DNA from: Heliopora coerulea | Lineage: Eukaryota > Cnidaria > Anthozoa > Scleralcyonacea > Helioporidae | Reading direction: 5' to 3' | DNA: 64,000 nucleotides | NCBI GenBank assembly: GCA_030142905.1 | Contig: JASJOG010000022.1 | Location: forward strand, 192,501 to 256,500 | Part shown: one piece after another, positions 34,077 to 45,911 of the stretch | Position numbering within the stretch: position 1 is the stretch's first letter | Layout: each line of letters begins with the position of its first letter | Notes under the pieces: generated by a model | What the model was told of the DNA's origin: nothing | Seen by the model: only the letters and a program-made list of their open reading frames with translations | Database searches by the model: none | Position numbers and translations under genes: made by a program

Positions 34077-35501
34077 CTAAGAACAGGAAGGGGTGTTTAC
34101 TTTGTGTTGATAGGAACTGAGCTGTGTCCGCAGTTTTGGTTCCCATTTGCTGGCTCTTGTTCTGGTATCAATAACCATTTCTGAACCCAATCGGTAGCCC
34201 ATGATGACAAATTCAGTGCCAAGTCTCAAGGCAGGACAGAAACAACCTTCAACTGGTGACATCCATAGGAAAGACACTGAGGTGTTACTGGACGCGATGC
34301 CATTGCGGGACATGTAATCATCAAGGACGTCTAGCACCACATACTTCTTTACGATTCCGTGATTATGCATAACAGGATTGTAGCTGCGAACTTTGCCATG
34401 AATAACTACCAGAAGAAAACGAAAACCCCTATTAAAAGGTTTATTACAAGAGATACCGTCTTACAAGTTGAAGACACAGGGTTGAAGTTAAAATATTTAT
34501 TATAGATAATTCCATGGCATGTGAGAAAATAGTGATTAAATGTCCTCGGAAGCTGGGGGAGAGTTTGTGGAAGTCCAAAGGCTATAAACCCCAGCCAATT
34601 TAAAAAAGCCTCCCTACTCTTTTTCTCTAATTCCTTTAAATAGTGTGGGTGATAATAGTATCAATAGGTATCCGTACGATTTGTCCCAGGGAGGGGGCAT
34701 AAGGAATTTGTGGACATAATAATTATGTGGATAACCAAGCATGGGTAATTTATTCATTGGTTTAGCAAAAAAATTTGTTTATATCCTATGGACTCGAGCT
34801 CTTTCTCAACATCGAAATGTTTGTTTTCTGTGGTTACTTTGCATTTTACAAGGTAACCGAGGGAGAGAAGCAAGCGACCTCGCTTGCTTTGACAGAAATC
34901 AGAAATAACACTCTGGGTACGGCGTTTGCATCAGCTTTCGCGTTTGATTGACGATTACGTCAGTAAAATATCTGATCGGCAGAATGGTATAGCTTTCCCG
35001 ACAACCGTAAAATTTACGACAAATATCGACTTATAAGAGGCACCGTGATGTCAACTTAGTATATCGTAAAAAGTTGAAATATCTTATTCGGAAACTGAAA
35101 CAACAGAAATCAAATCCCACGCAAACAAGCATTGAACACATTTTATTCTTAAATTCCAGTAGTATTTCTTGAAATATGTCAGTAAAAACACCAGTCTGCG
35201 TTGTGTTCTCGTACAATATAGTTCACTGACAGATTTCGTTTGGTGTACCAGTTATATATTATTGATACATCGACAAGTTGGCCTTGGATGTTGTGTGGTA
35301 CTGTGTGATGTTGCAATGCTTGGCATAGCATCACTTTGTTTTATTGTGTCGGGTTCCGTGGCGTTTTGTTGCGTAGTGTAGTGTCGCATGCTCATTCATT
35401 GTCAGTCGATACCTTACCGTAATCAAAGTTTAGACGACAGAGGTTTCCGCTGGAAAGGTCAGTGATTTTGGTAGCATTGCACAGCGACATACACCCAGTA
35501 C
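34077..35501 (-). CDS. small secreted NTR (netrin/C345C-like) domain protein, exons 2 and 3
   Basis: Two minus-strand exons, 35501-35418 and 34405-34077, are joined by GT-AG (donor ttacG|GTAAG, acceptor TGGTAG|TT) with matching phase, which creates the codon for the Val of YVIHGKV. Together they encode about 137 residues ending in TAG. The cysteine pattern fits an NTR module: C-x3-C then a third Cys in exon 2, and CFC plus a final TPSC in exon 3, six in all. The usual hydrophobic VIxGKV strand follows the third Cys, and LRLGTEFVIMGYRLGSEMVI followed by W and an L-x-x-YQ-x-KV helix matches the NTR C-terminal half. NTR modules occur in netrins, sFRPs, TIMPs and PCPE, where they bind proteases, Wnt or heparan sulfate. 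The Cys-x-Cys N terminus of TIMPs is absent, so metalloprotease inhibition is not supported. The specific partner is unknown. Confidence 0.8.
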
Positions 35502-35930
35502 CTACGAATGAATTGAACAATGACAAATGATGAGAGAATTTTGATATAAATTTTTTATCAAGGCAATTTTGTGGCAATTTTGTGGCAATTTTGTTCCAGC
35601 CGGCAAGTTAATGCCATGGGTGCGGCGAAATCTTTACACATTCTAAAATTATAAACTTCGCTACGGATTAGCCAAATGAACTGCCTTTTTTCCATGTTAA
35701 TAGTACTAATCCAGCTTTAACGTGCTCCTGTAATGAACAAATCTACCATTAAACTTTGACCTTAAATGAAAACTCCTTTAAAATGCGAAACAACATCCTC
35801 GCTTTTTGATGTCTTGAGTTTGGAATCCTTGCAGATGAAATCGTGCTGAAGTTTAACTCTTCCCCAGCCGGATCAGTGTTCTGTTACTTTACTGTGGATA
35901 ACACCTGATGATTTAACAACAGTGTTTCAA

Positions 35931-36167
35931 TTCTATTTCATAATCATCCTCAGAGATATACACAAACAGAAACTTTTCATGATAACATGACACTGCCTCC
36001 AGTCCCTGTGGACTCGATAGCTCACAGGTAGAGCGGCGGACCGGCACCTCGAAGGTGCGAGTTCAAATCCCGCTCGCGTCAACATTTTTTAGTTGACTTC
36101 GGCAGTGTCAGATTATCATAAAAAGTTTCTGTCCATTTGTATCTCTGAGGATGATTCTGAAATAGAA
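35931..36167. mobile_element. tRNA-cored inverted-repeat element (67-bp arms around a single tRNA-like core)
   Basis: The left arm 35931-35997 and right arm 36101-36167 are reverse complements with only scattered differences, both starting from TTCTATTTCA and ending ACACTGCC at the inner edge. The 103-bp core carries one tRNA-like sequence with a short hairpin at each end. It is MITE-like in outline, but the tRNA core is not typical of MITEs. No clear target-site duplication was found. Confidence 0.7.
36011..36081 (+). tRNA. tRNA-like core of the 36-kb inverted-repeat element
   Basis: It has acceptor strands GACTCGA and TCGCGTC (6/7 paired), a perfect D stem GCTC/GAGC with loop ACAGGTA, and T arm GCGAG-TTCAAAT-CCCGC (4/5 paired), with B box GAGTTCAAATCC. 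The 17-nt anticodon arm folds poorly, so no anticodon is assigned. Its 5' end is part of the hairpin AGTCC-CTGT-GGACT (36001-36014), and its 3' end is part of GTCAAC-ATTTTTTA-GTTGAC (36078-36097), which contains a T6 run. Confidence 0.5.
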
Positions 36168-36416
36168 GATTCTGTCCAAATGCTGTTTTTTCAGTTGCCA
36201 GAAAGCTATACTCACGTCGACGAGGAATTTGATCAACTGCACGAGCGCAATGATCTTCCAAGTTGTTAAAGCATTGACTTGTCGGCTGAATAATACAACC
36301 ATGTCGTGTCTTTTAAATGCGATTAAAACGCACTTACTTTTCTCTTCAAATTTTTTCGTCTTGGAAAATGTTAATTGCCACCCTTATGTGCGAATTACCG
36401 TACTGAGAGGTTCGTT

Positions 36417-36545
36417 TTAAACCACTCCAGCTCAGTATATCCCTAAAGTTATATATATATATATATATATATATATCTGTGTGTGTGTGTGTGTGTGTGT
36501 ATGCGTATTCTAACTTTAGGGATATACCGAGCTGGAGTGGTTTAT
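36417..36545. repeat. TA/TG microsatellite flanked by 30-bp inverted repeats
   Basis: AACCACTCCAGCTCAGTATA then TCCCTAAAGTTA is mirrored by TAACTTTAGGGATA then TACCGAGCTGGAGTGGTT, enclosing (TA)n(TG)n at about 36451-36503. The slippage-prone core may have expanded inside a MITE. Confidence 0.7.
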
Positions 36546-36870
36546 CGGATTCAAAACACAAGGCGGCAGCCGACTGTTTTACATGCGATAAAACACGTAC
36601 TGCGATATATATATATGTAATATTCAAAAACCGGGCAGGAGTGCTTTATTGGAATTCAAAAATTTAAAACACGAAACGATAGACGACGATTGTTTTAGAT
36701 GCGATAAAGCAAATACTGCGAGTTTTTTAAATATCTTATAAAATTCACCGAAAAAATTAACTTTTTCTTCACATATAAGGGCGCATTTGTCTTTTTGACG
36801 CATGAAGACACGACACGCTTATGATTTTCCTTTGTATTTTCCTCATGAATTCGTAATAAATTTTATAAAT
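36540..36870. repeat. dispersed module with nested hairpin (copy 2)
   Basis: It holds two hairpin units: AAAACACAAGGCGGCAGCCG at 36552 on, and CAGGAGTGCTTTATTGGAAT at 36640 on. These are followed by GAAGACACGACACGCTTATG and TATTTTCCTCATGAATTC, in the same order as at 3.6-3.97 kb. It lies in the proposed first intron of the NTR gene. Confidence 0.6.
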
Positions 36871-39800
36871 ATATATCATTATTTATAGATCAGAATTGTA
36901 GAAGTAACAATGGTTGTTTTTGAATGATTGATATGACAGGCGTGTTTAGTGTTGTAAATATGATTGATGAATTATAAGATTGACGGATAAACTATGCTGT
37001 GACAACGAGGTTATCACGACTGATCAATATAGTCGACAACATTGTTCATGGGGTGCAGCACAATGCCGTCCACACCTGTGAACGAACGTGAACAAGTCGT
37101 TTCTTGAGTGTGTAGTCGATGATGACAATTGATGATGTTGAGGTTAAACTGAAAATCTTTGCGGATCGCCAAGTCAATGCAAGGGACATTGTAAGGGATC
37201 ATAAGGAGTTAAATTTTTTCACTGTCTCTGTTTCTATAGAACTTTTTTATGCTAACCAAGAGTTTGTTTCTAATAGATCATTACGCACGAACAATGAATG
37301 TGTGTGGATCTGCTCATTCACTTCATTTTTAATGTGCGAGATTAAAGTAGCGTAACGTCTCACACAATCAAGCCTGTAGCATTGGTCTGGAACCCTCTTG
37401 CGCACTTATTTCTGGTTCTTCACCATTTTTCCGCTTCTTCGGCCAAAACCGTGCAAGTGTGGAGCATCTTGATCCGCCACATTGAATGTCTTTCGACTTG
37501 TTTGAATCTACATTTTACATATCAAATGTACGCTGTTTGTCCATGCCCTTATCTTGCCTGACAAGTTGAGCGAAACAATAAACTACCTAGGTGGTCTCAT
37601 ATTTTACCAGTAACAAGTAATCAATTACTTGTAATGCATCAGGTAAGTTAATCTATTTTGGAGGGCTTATCCCACAACTTACAATTCTTCATATGCAAAA
37701 GGTGAACGTTATTCCTAAAATCTACCTCTGTAAATTGATGCATTTATATTAAAACTGCGCTGCTTGTTGACATACAAGAAAAAACCGTTAAATACGACAA
37801 TCCCTAAATAACATCTTATCTTGTTAGTGAAGGTCTATCGTATTTGAATGTTTTGCGTTCCAAATAGGATTGAGCTTTGGTAGGTTATCAAGTTGCACTT
37901 GCAAGGTGCCCAATAAAAATCCAAATGAGCGAGAATATGGGAAAACGAGAAAAAAAATCATTGCGAAGATAGTAATGTGAAAATGCGTGTAAAAATATTC
38001 AATCAGGCAAGCATTTTGTTAAGATAATAACTTCATGCATGAGGGTTAACATATAATAATGACTATCAAACTTCAAATATTGCGATAAGTACAGACCCAT
38101 TCATACAGATCCAATACAGAGCCTTAAAATTTGTGTAAAATTCATTATTAAGCCTCATATGTCAAAGGACGAACGTTAACCTTTCCGCAACGTTTTATTA
38201 AAGTTTTGGTGGGTAAAATGAACAGACAACAAATTTTCAACAGTTACACTCGGCATGGGTGCACTTTTCTTTGACGTGAAAGAATCCTATCCGATTATAT
38301 TCTTTGCTTTTCTTTTGCAATAGTGACGGCCCAAACTGTGTTTTGATGAACGTAAATATAACTTTGAACGAGAACTAATAAGTTTGAATTCCTTTTTTTT
38401 GTTCATACCTTTCGTTGCTTGAGTGGAGCTTCTCTTCTCGATTCGATCTAAAGGAGAGGAGGAAATGAAATCATGTTTTAACTCTTTGTTAAGATTTGCC
38501 ATAGATAGACTGTCTTATCGGTGTTCGACCACAGAAAATTACATCACCAATGGAAGTAATTGAAAAACAACGTCTAATAGTTAACCGACTCAGTAATTAA
38601 CTAATTATGGTATTCACCATGTGGTGATAAAGATTCAGAAAGTCATTCAAGAAAAGATTGGCTTAAGATAAAACTTGGCAAAAACACAGCGTTCTTGATA
38701 TACTAACTATAAGTATCTCGAAAGTTGTAAGCATTGATGGACAATTGCTTCCCTCCCAGCGTTTAACCTATATTTGAACATTTGATTTGAATTCACCAAA
38801 CTTTAATGTCACACATATTACCTTGTTGCGGCTGTTTTAAAAACCATCTTTAGTGAAAAACGTGCATTGTCAATCAACATGCATGAACTTTGTTATCTTT
38901 GTTTTCGATTATAAAACGTATCTTCTGTCGTAATTTTCTGCACTACTCCCTGGCAACTGGCTACCTAAGTCAAATCATCTCAAACAGCTGTTTGACTTTC
39001 CAACTTTCTCATAAAAAATTACAGTTGACGAGCTGAGAAGGCGACAACACTCGGTGCAATACGGGCAGGAATACTCATTGTATGCAATGTAGCTCAGTAG
39101 AGGATGAAATTTTAGGCAGCGACAACATTATAGGATTCGACTTAAGGTAAGAATTAAAGAAAAAAGTAAGAATGCGTTTAGGGTAAAGGTAATACTAACT
39201 TGAAATTTAACCGGGTATGTTTCTTTTATAGAAAATCTCGACATTTTGAAATATTCTTCTGTACCTTTCAGCATTTCACACAATATTGTATGCTTGGAAT
39301 GTTGCAACGCATGTTTTTGCCATTATGAGAACGGCATAAAGTCAGACCAGCACCAAGTCAGATCAGAATGAAATGTAAACCTGTAGGGACTACGAAACGA
39401 TATTAGAAAGTAGTAGGACACCTGATTAGGTCGTCCAACAGCCCAGTTTTTTAAAATCTCTCCATGCCAGAAATTTAGTTTTAATATTCACTTCGTCCTC
39501 AGACCTCAACCATGCCCTGTTTGATATATTTAGTTTGGAGGCTCATCCTGGAAATTGTGAAGTCGTTTGATGGTCATTTACAACATTCTGGTACCAGTTG
39601 TTCGACAGCCAGGTTTACCTAGTTTATGTATTTCGTGCATGGATAAACCCTATCCAGTGAACAGGGCTATTCAAGCGTTGAACAAACACAATTAAACGTT
39701 ATCCACTTAGTAACACTATATTGTGGATTACCAGTGCAACTCTGCGGGTAAAATTAAGCTCCACTGTTCAAAGCGTTGATAGTGTATCTTAATAGTTCTG

Positions 39801-40599
39801 CCCAACCAACTTGGAAGCGTTCTTGATTCATGAAAGGCCAGAAAGAAAGCAATTCGGATGTGAGCATTCCAAAATTTCTGTTAAGTTTCCATCGCATTCC
39901 TCTATTTGTTTGGTTTCGTTAAAGACAAAGTGAAAAAAATTATGCCAGTCCTCGTCTTTGAAGACGGTTATCCGTTGAGAATACAATTCTTGCTTACCAT
40001 TCATTCGGGGTGTTGAAATGCATATTGAAGACTTGGTTCTAAACCGCATGTATTAGAACGAACAAGACTTACATAGTAAGCGGGAATTGTACCTTGTTCA
40101 TCTGCTCTTTAAAAAGAGCATTTGTACCTTTTCACAGAGACTTTAATATGTAGTTTTTATTAACCTGCGACAAGGCCGGTAAGGAAGACAGTTAATGTTT
40201 TAGGGAAGAACCAAACTAAGCTGCCGTTGATCGTGCAATGGATTCAGGGCGTAATTTTACCTCTTCTAACACTTTACCAAAAGTTTGACTTAAAACAACC
40301 CATAACTATCTAAGGTCAAAGTGTTGACGCTCAGGCAGAAACGTAAAAATGCTTTCGGTAATGTCGTATTTAGAACAACAGGCTAACGCAGACGTATCAA
40401 GAGTACTTTGGAGATCAATAATTATTTATTTCCTAGTCAATGTTTTCTGAAATTTCCTTATTAACTCACAGACTACGAAAGTAAAGATCGTATAAGGTGT
40501 TACGGCATTGTTTACTGAACAATACTTTAACAACTCTGCTATCATCGACGAACAACACTAATGAACCAACAATACTGTTCATGATTGTTTCATTAATAC
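36871..40599. other. proposed intron 1 of the NTR gene, no exon recognised
   Basis: AT-rich sequence with no recognised coding exon or repeat beyond the small palindrome ACAAGTAATCAATTACTTGT near 37615. Confidence 0.5.
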
Positions 40600-40663
40600 C
40601 GTTCACCAATGAAGACGCAACAACGGCTGCGAAAGTTATTATTAGAACAGGTAACGAAGGCAT
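40600..40663 (-). CDS. candidate signal-peptide exon 1 of the NTR-domain gene
   Basis: ATG at 40663 opens a hydrophobic leader (MPSLPVLIITFAAVVASSLVN) followed by a possible donor AACG|GTATTA. The exon would end after one base of a codon, and that G plus the GT that begins exon 2 at 35501 makes Gly with the frame kept. The result would be a 158-aa secreted protein: signal peptide, about four residues, then the first NTR cysteine. The intron would be about 5.1 kb and contains the 36-kb tRNA-cored element. Support is phase, hydrophobicity and position only; no promoter was recognised upstream and the donor is not strong. A chance hydrophobic ORF is the alternative. Confidence 0.45.
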
Positions 40664-43604
40664 TGACAGAACAGCCGCAGTTCACTATTGTAATTGGGAT
40701 GGTAGTTCGACTTCGTTAAGAAGTTGTTACAGTGGTGGCACTCAAACAATGTTGTAACGACATTGCTATCATGGCTTTAGAACATTGCTGACAATGTTAT
40801 GTAAGGATACAGCACAACATCACTCACATGGTGCACCGTAACGTAATTCACACCTGTTAACAACAGCCAACAAATTCTAGACTTAATTACGCTTCTAGAA
40901 TTTTGCAAGCTTTTGAAAAGCGGATGGGCGGTTTTATGTAGTGGTTAAGACTTAAGTTACGCTGTTGGCCCTAATCCTCTTCGTTATGTTGTTTGCCAAA
41001 ATTAACAGCGGACTGATCATGAGTTACGGTTATAAAATTCCCTGCCGATCCGAGTTCCTGCCGCTCTGAAAATGCTCTTTTCGGTTGAGCTACCAGAATA
41101 AACTTGTTCAGGTTTGACTATTTTTTCATGCTGGTCTCATTTAAAACTTTGGGAAATGACAACACTGAACATACACAAATTCACGCCGAATTAACTTCTG
41201 GCTGACTGACCAAAACTGCGTTGTGCTATTCACTAAGTGGCATAGACATCCGAACCTCCAGCTATTTCACTCAATAGTTGAAACAGAAAGGAAATATCAC
41301 ATATTACGGAAATATTCTTACATTCAAGTCATGGTGTTCGGACGCCAGGGAGAGAACGAATATGAAAGTATGGGTAATTAACCTATAATCTTAGAAACAT
41401 TAACTTGTTCCTCGGAAACACCTTACGTTGCACTCTTATGATTCCCAAATTCCAAGCGTGAGTATTGACGCGATATCTGTAGGTACCACGATTCTGGAAA
41501 GTGTAACTTGCTGTACCTAAGAATATGGAAAACAGTAATGTGATGATTTAATCTTTACGATCACAGATTTTCGCCATCAACCAAGCCAAATGTCACTCGT
41601 ATTATTGTCAATATTATCCAAATCTATGTGATTTGGTAGCAGTTGTATGCTTGAATTTAAGATGCCGCCAGCTTTTTTTCCGATGTTGCGATTTTTCCAA
41701 ATATAGCTTTCAAAAAGGGATTTCGCTCCTGTTAAAGCAAACCAATTCCATTAATCATTTGATGTGAACCTAGAGCATCGAAAACTAAAACTTAAAAAGC
41801 CATTCATTTTAGTAAACGATTCTTGATAGGTCAGATAATTGTTACCATGCAGTGCATATCTATCATGGGTTTTTATAGAATGGCAAGGGATCGTGTACAC
41901 ATGTCGGGGAGTAACTTACTGTTCGGGTAGTTCGACCTACTTAACTTTTGTAGCAGTTGCCACCATTTTGAGTGCAAGCTAATCACAAGAACAATGACCT
42001 AGTTTGTTTATTCAAGGGTTGTTCTTCCGCTTTTTGCGCTTTAATTTTCGTCACTGTCACTACATTCCACAAATTATCACATCCTTTTCTGCTTTAAGTG
42101 CTTTCTGTGTTGTATGTCGTGCGAAAAGTGTGGCCATTTATCCACTTTTGAACAGTTCGTTGATCTTTTCCTGTAGTCCAAAAGCAAATTAGACAAACCA
42201 GTTGTAAATATACATAGATATATCCGATTTATTTCAGCGTGTTAAGATTTCAGTGAGCGTCCTGTTTATTGACAATAATTCATTAAACATCTAAATCATT
42301 GCATCATTAATAATATAGCTTACTCGTATGTTGTAGGCCAGCGAGAACGATAGCCAGTATTACCAAGTAAATTCAACGAGGAATCACATTTTCAGATTTG
42401 ATCTGAAAAAGGTACGTTCATCGAAAACGCTTCATTCTATGAAGAACCGTATGCTGTAAATTGCTGACGTTTTCTACAGTTATTACTTACAGATATTGCT
42501 GTTTTTTACACTGCGCGTTAAAGCCTGCTGCTTTAGGGGAATTTTTTTCCATTTTTAGCGTAGCAGGTGCGATCAACTGTTTAAGCTAGCGATCATTTTA
42601 ATATTTGTATAAGACAAATCAAAAATCTTTATTTGAGACACATTTGCGTTTTGTTTTTCAAGCGAAAACTGCGGCCATTTATCTCTCTAATGAAGAGCGT
42701 GAACGTGACACGAGCTGACCATCTGCCAGTAACGGATCCTCCATCAAATCCAGTTAAACAGAGGTAAAAGTAGACAGGAAAAAAGTCAAGTAATCCCGTC
42801 TATAACGACAGTTCATCCGTTTTTACGAAGAGAGACAACTATTCTTCTATAATGGGTATTAACTTTAGCAAACATGTCATTACGTTGTCGCGTACTGTCT
42901 TATACTAAGCGGGTACACGTTAAAACACATGAAAGCGAACCACTTTCAACAACAACATTCACAACTAATTTAAAAAGTAACCGTTTCAGTACAAGTTGCA
43001 ATAGTTACTAGGTTTTGATCCGGTGTCTGATTACTGGCCTGCGATTTCTCCATTGCTTGGCCTGACGGTGTATCGTGTTAAATTTACTGAACCTCGAGTA
43101 GGTACTTAGTCAAAGACAAAAGCACAAAGATGATAGTTTAGCGGGACATATTTACCGGTGAGCATTTTACAATCGTTGTTTTGAGTCCTCATATCGAGTA
43201 TATCCGCTTAACTTTTTTACCTCACTTGAATAAACTCGAAAGCAAACAGAAGAAAAGTGTGGCTTCCCATCCTATTTTCCTTAATTATTATTTCCGAAGA
43301 CCATATATTTGTTGCAAGGATTTTGGTTGAATTATACTACAAACGTTTGGTGAAAGCCAAATGGAATCGTGAACTACACTACTTGGCGTATGAAAAGTAG
43401 AGCCAAGTTGAGGGCCAAAAATCACGGACGACGTAAAATCAATCGAATAGTGAACAGAGAGGTCAGGGCTCAAACGTAATAGCAGTCCCTTAAAATACAA
43501 CGTAACCACCCTTATTTAATCGACTTAAATACCGCAGTTTTTATCGAGTTTAATTCAGGAGTATATAATCAAAAAACGTGCGGAAAAAAAAACGCGCATC
43601 TGAA
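40664..43604. other. no gene recognised
   Basis: It should contain the rest of the 43.86-kb secreted-protein gene if that gene is real. Candidate acceptors on the minus strand near 43488 and 43104 were seen but not accepted. Confidence 0.4.
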
Positions 43605-43858
43605 ATATGCACTATTTAAATCATCGACATCATCCTGCTGTACTCACGTTCAGCTGGAATTGTTAAGTTCAAGCCGAGGCTTTCTTCGCCAATCAGGCGG
43701 AGTGTTTCGTTCCTTGTGTTCGTCCAGCGAACTATGTTCCCCACATTGATGTTAACATCTAGGCGACAAATACTGCAGAGCGTCAGCTCGTGGACCTTTT
43801 CACCAACGGCTGACCTGTACACACCAATGAAGAGAAGAAAAGTTGAGAGAATCACCAT
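43605..43858 (-). CDS. first exon of an unrecognised secreted protein (partial)
   Basis: The ATG at 43858 (context ccATGG) starts a signal-peptide-like leader, MVILSTFLLFIGVYRSAVG. About 56 residues follow, with a CSIC motif, NxT glycosylation sites and a segment GNIVRWTNTRNETLRLIGEE. The frame runs into a consensus donor, GAAC|GTGAGT, after LTIPAE near 43640, so the coding part of this exon is probably 43858-43641; the exact 3' limit is uncertain. A TATA box lies about 91 bp upstream of the ATG. Two phase-compatible acceptors lie downstream on the minus strand (exon starts near 43488 and near 43104), but neither continuation is convincing. The G-x-x-V-x-W run is faintly cupredoxin-like, which is a weak resemblance only. 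I do not recognise the family. Confidence 0.5.
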
Positions 43859-43948
43859 GGTCTGTTTTTGTAACCCAAAATTCCGTCAAAAAGCTGGTTT
43901 CTTTTCCCCCAGTTCTTCAAATGTGCACGAGTTCCTCACGTAGCCACC

Positions 43949-43956
43949 TATTTATA
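43949..43956 (-). promoter_or_regulatory. TATA box (TATAAATA) upstream of the 43.86-kb secreted-protein exon
   Basis: On the minus strand the sequence reads gcaTATAAATAgg about 91 bp before the ATG at 43858. Initiation about 30 bp downstream would give a 5' UTR of about 60 nt, a normal TATA-promoter geometry. It supports the short exon being a real, possibly tissue-restricted gene. Confidence 0.5.
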
Positions 43957-45911
43957 TGCTTTCAGTACAATATCTGCCGAGATCGGCACTCGTTGAAATT
44001 AATCTAATCTACCCGACTTGTCATTGACAACAGTGACAATAGCAATCTTTAAACTTCACCGAATGCGAGTGTCGATCAGGAAATCGGTTTGTGCATAACA
44101 ACGCAATTAGATGCCCGATACCGGAACTGGATAAGTAAGTGCGCAAGCTCGGTTTGACAAACAAGAACCGACACTAAATGTGTATCACTGAAATAACTTC
44201 TAAGAAAATCTCGAAAACTATCTTCCTCAATAGAAGTTTTCTCCTCCTGTACCGTGGGAACTTTATTAACCGAATTCTTATCGTACGAGCAGATTGACTG
44301 AATTGTACATTTAATCTTAAACGCCCACTGAAGCACATTAGGAAAACGATAAAAAAGTTCAAGAGGATATTACAAATAACTCAAATTAAATCCCATTGTT
44401 ATTAGATGCTTTTTCGTTTATTAGGAGGGCGAATAATCCCGAATTTTTTTTTAGCCAAAGTCAATTTTAAAATACAACAAAATCTGGGACGTCTTTACCT
44501 CAAAAGATAATCCACATACCATAAAAAGAATGTACATCCATGCAACTGGGTACTTTGTTTTGAGTAGTTTACGGATATTTATACTTTGGACTTATTCTTG
44601 CATTTGAAGTTGTCTGTTAGGTTTTAACTCTTTCGGTACGGTAGTACGTGAAAAATTCCAGACTTATTGTTATTTTATAGACAAAGATCGTTCTCAAAAA
44701 CTGCATTACAAGGAATCATTGCATCAATAGTGCGCAACATTAACGTCGCATTGCAATTGAAAACACCTGCATGACAGATGCGCAACATCTAGAGTCAAAT
44801 TCCCTGACAAACGTGAAAAAAATGCGTTCATTGTCAAGAGACAGCAAAGTGAAGTTCGGGTTAATGATACGTGGAAAATAAACTGTCAGGATTTCGAGAG
44901 GAAGTTATCGGTTGCTATAAATTTCTTTTTTAGATCAATGTCAAGGTGAGGAGTTCTATATGAATAAGTATCCCCCAAGGCATTTATAGGACGCCAAACA
45001 AAAGTAGGATACTTGCTACTTGACCGTTCAAAATCAAAAATCATTCAACTGTTTCCCGGCTGAGTTGATCCTTCAGCGTTTTAGACCAGCTAATGCCAGA
45101 AAATTTTACTTGTTAAGGAAGAACGTCTTGCCTTTAGAAAGGGTTAAAAACTATCGTGGTTAACTTTTTCCAGGCAGGAGATGGCCCTCTAGCATTATAC
45201 TGAGACAAGTTCACTAATCAAGGTAAGACGTCTTGCTAGAAGTTGTGAAATAAAATCACCTCCACTGTTAGTTGCCTCAAATTCAGTTCACTCTCAAACC
45301 TACAAACCTGTAACGAAAGGCAGAGAGATAATCACAGGCTTTTTCACTTGTAATGAAGAATATAGAATCAGAAGAAACTTCAGTTATGTGGAGGTGAAGA
45401 CCAAAATCAGAATAAGCCAACCCTTGGGGCTAAAATTTCCAACTCGGCTGCGATAATGATAAACACAGAGAGATCACCCTCCCGCAAATTTACGACATAT
45501 GGAACACACCTTAGGGTAACATTTCACATGTCTCTCCGCTCAATTCGAATGAAACGTACCATCAGTTTAAAAAATATCGGTTAAGTTCAAGTGTAGAGCG
45601 CTATGTAAATTCAGATTAATTTAGGTACGGTACAAGTAATGTCAAAAACGAAAGAATTAGTATTCGGCAAGCTCAATTCCATTTTGTTGTGGTTAAGGGT
45701 AATTGACTGACCCAGGGTAAAAACGTTGACGGATACTCCAAAATAGAACAATAAAACATTTTTCGGAATTTTGGAATATTTTTGCTTGAGATGTAAGAGC
45801 TAAACAGGCGCACAAGTAACAAAATTGTGACAGTAATAACATCGATATAACTGTCAGATAAGGCTGACATCCTGCATTCCAACAAGTTAAGATTTCATTT
45901 ACAATTATCTG
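43957..45911. other. no gene recognised between the TATA promoter and nocturnin exon 2
   Basis: A minus-strand frame at 44076-44336 has plausible composition but no motif. One copy of the short dispersed repeat is at 45089-45119. Confidence 0.5.

Noticed and set aside
44076..44336. Minus-strand frame of 86 codons (KVPTVQEEKTSIEEDSFRDF)
   Set aside because: Composition is protein-like but there is no motif, and the position upstream of the TATA promoter gives no support.
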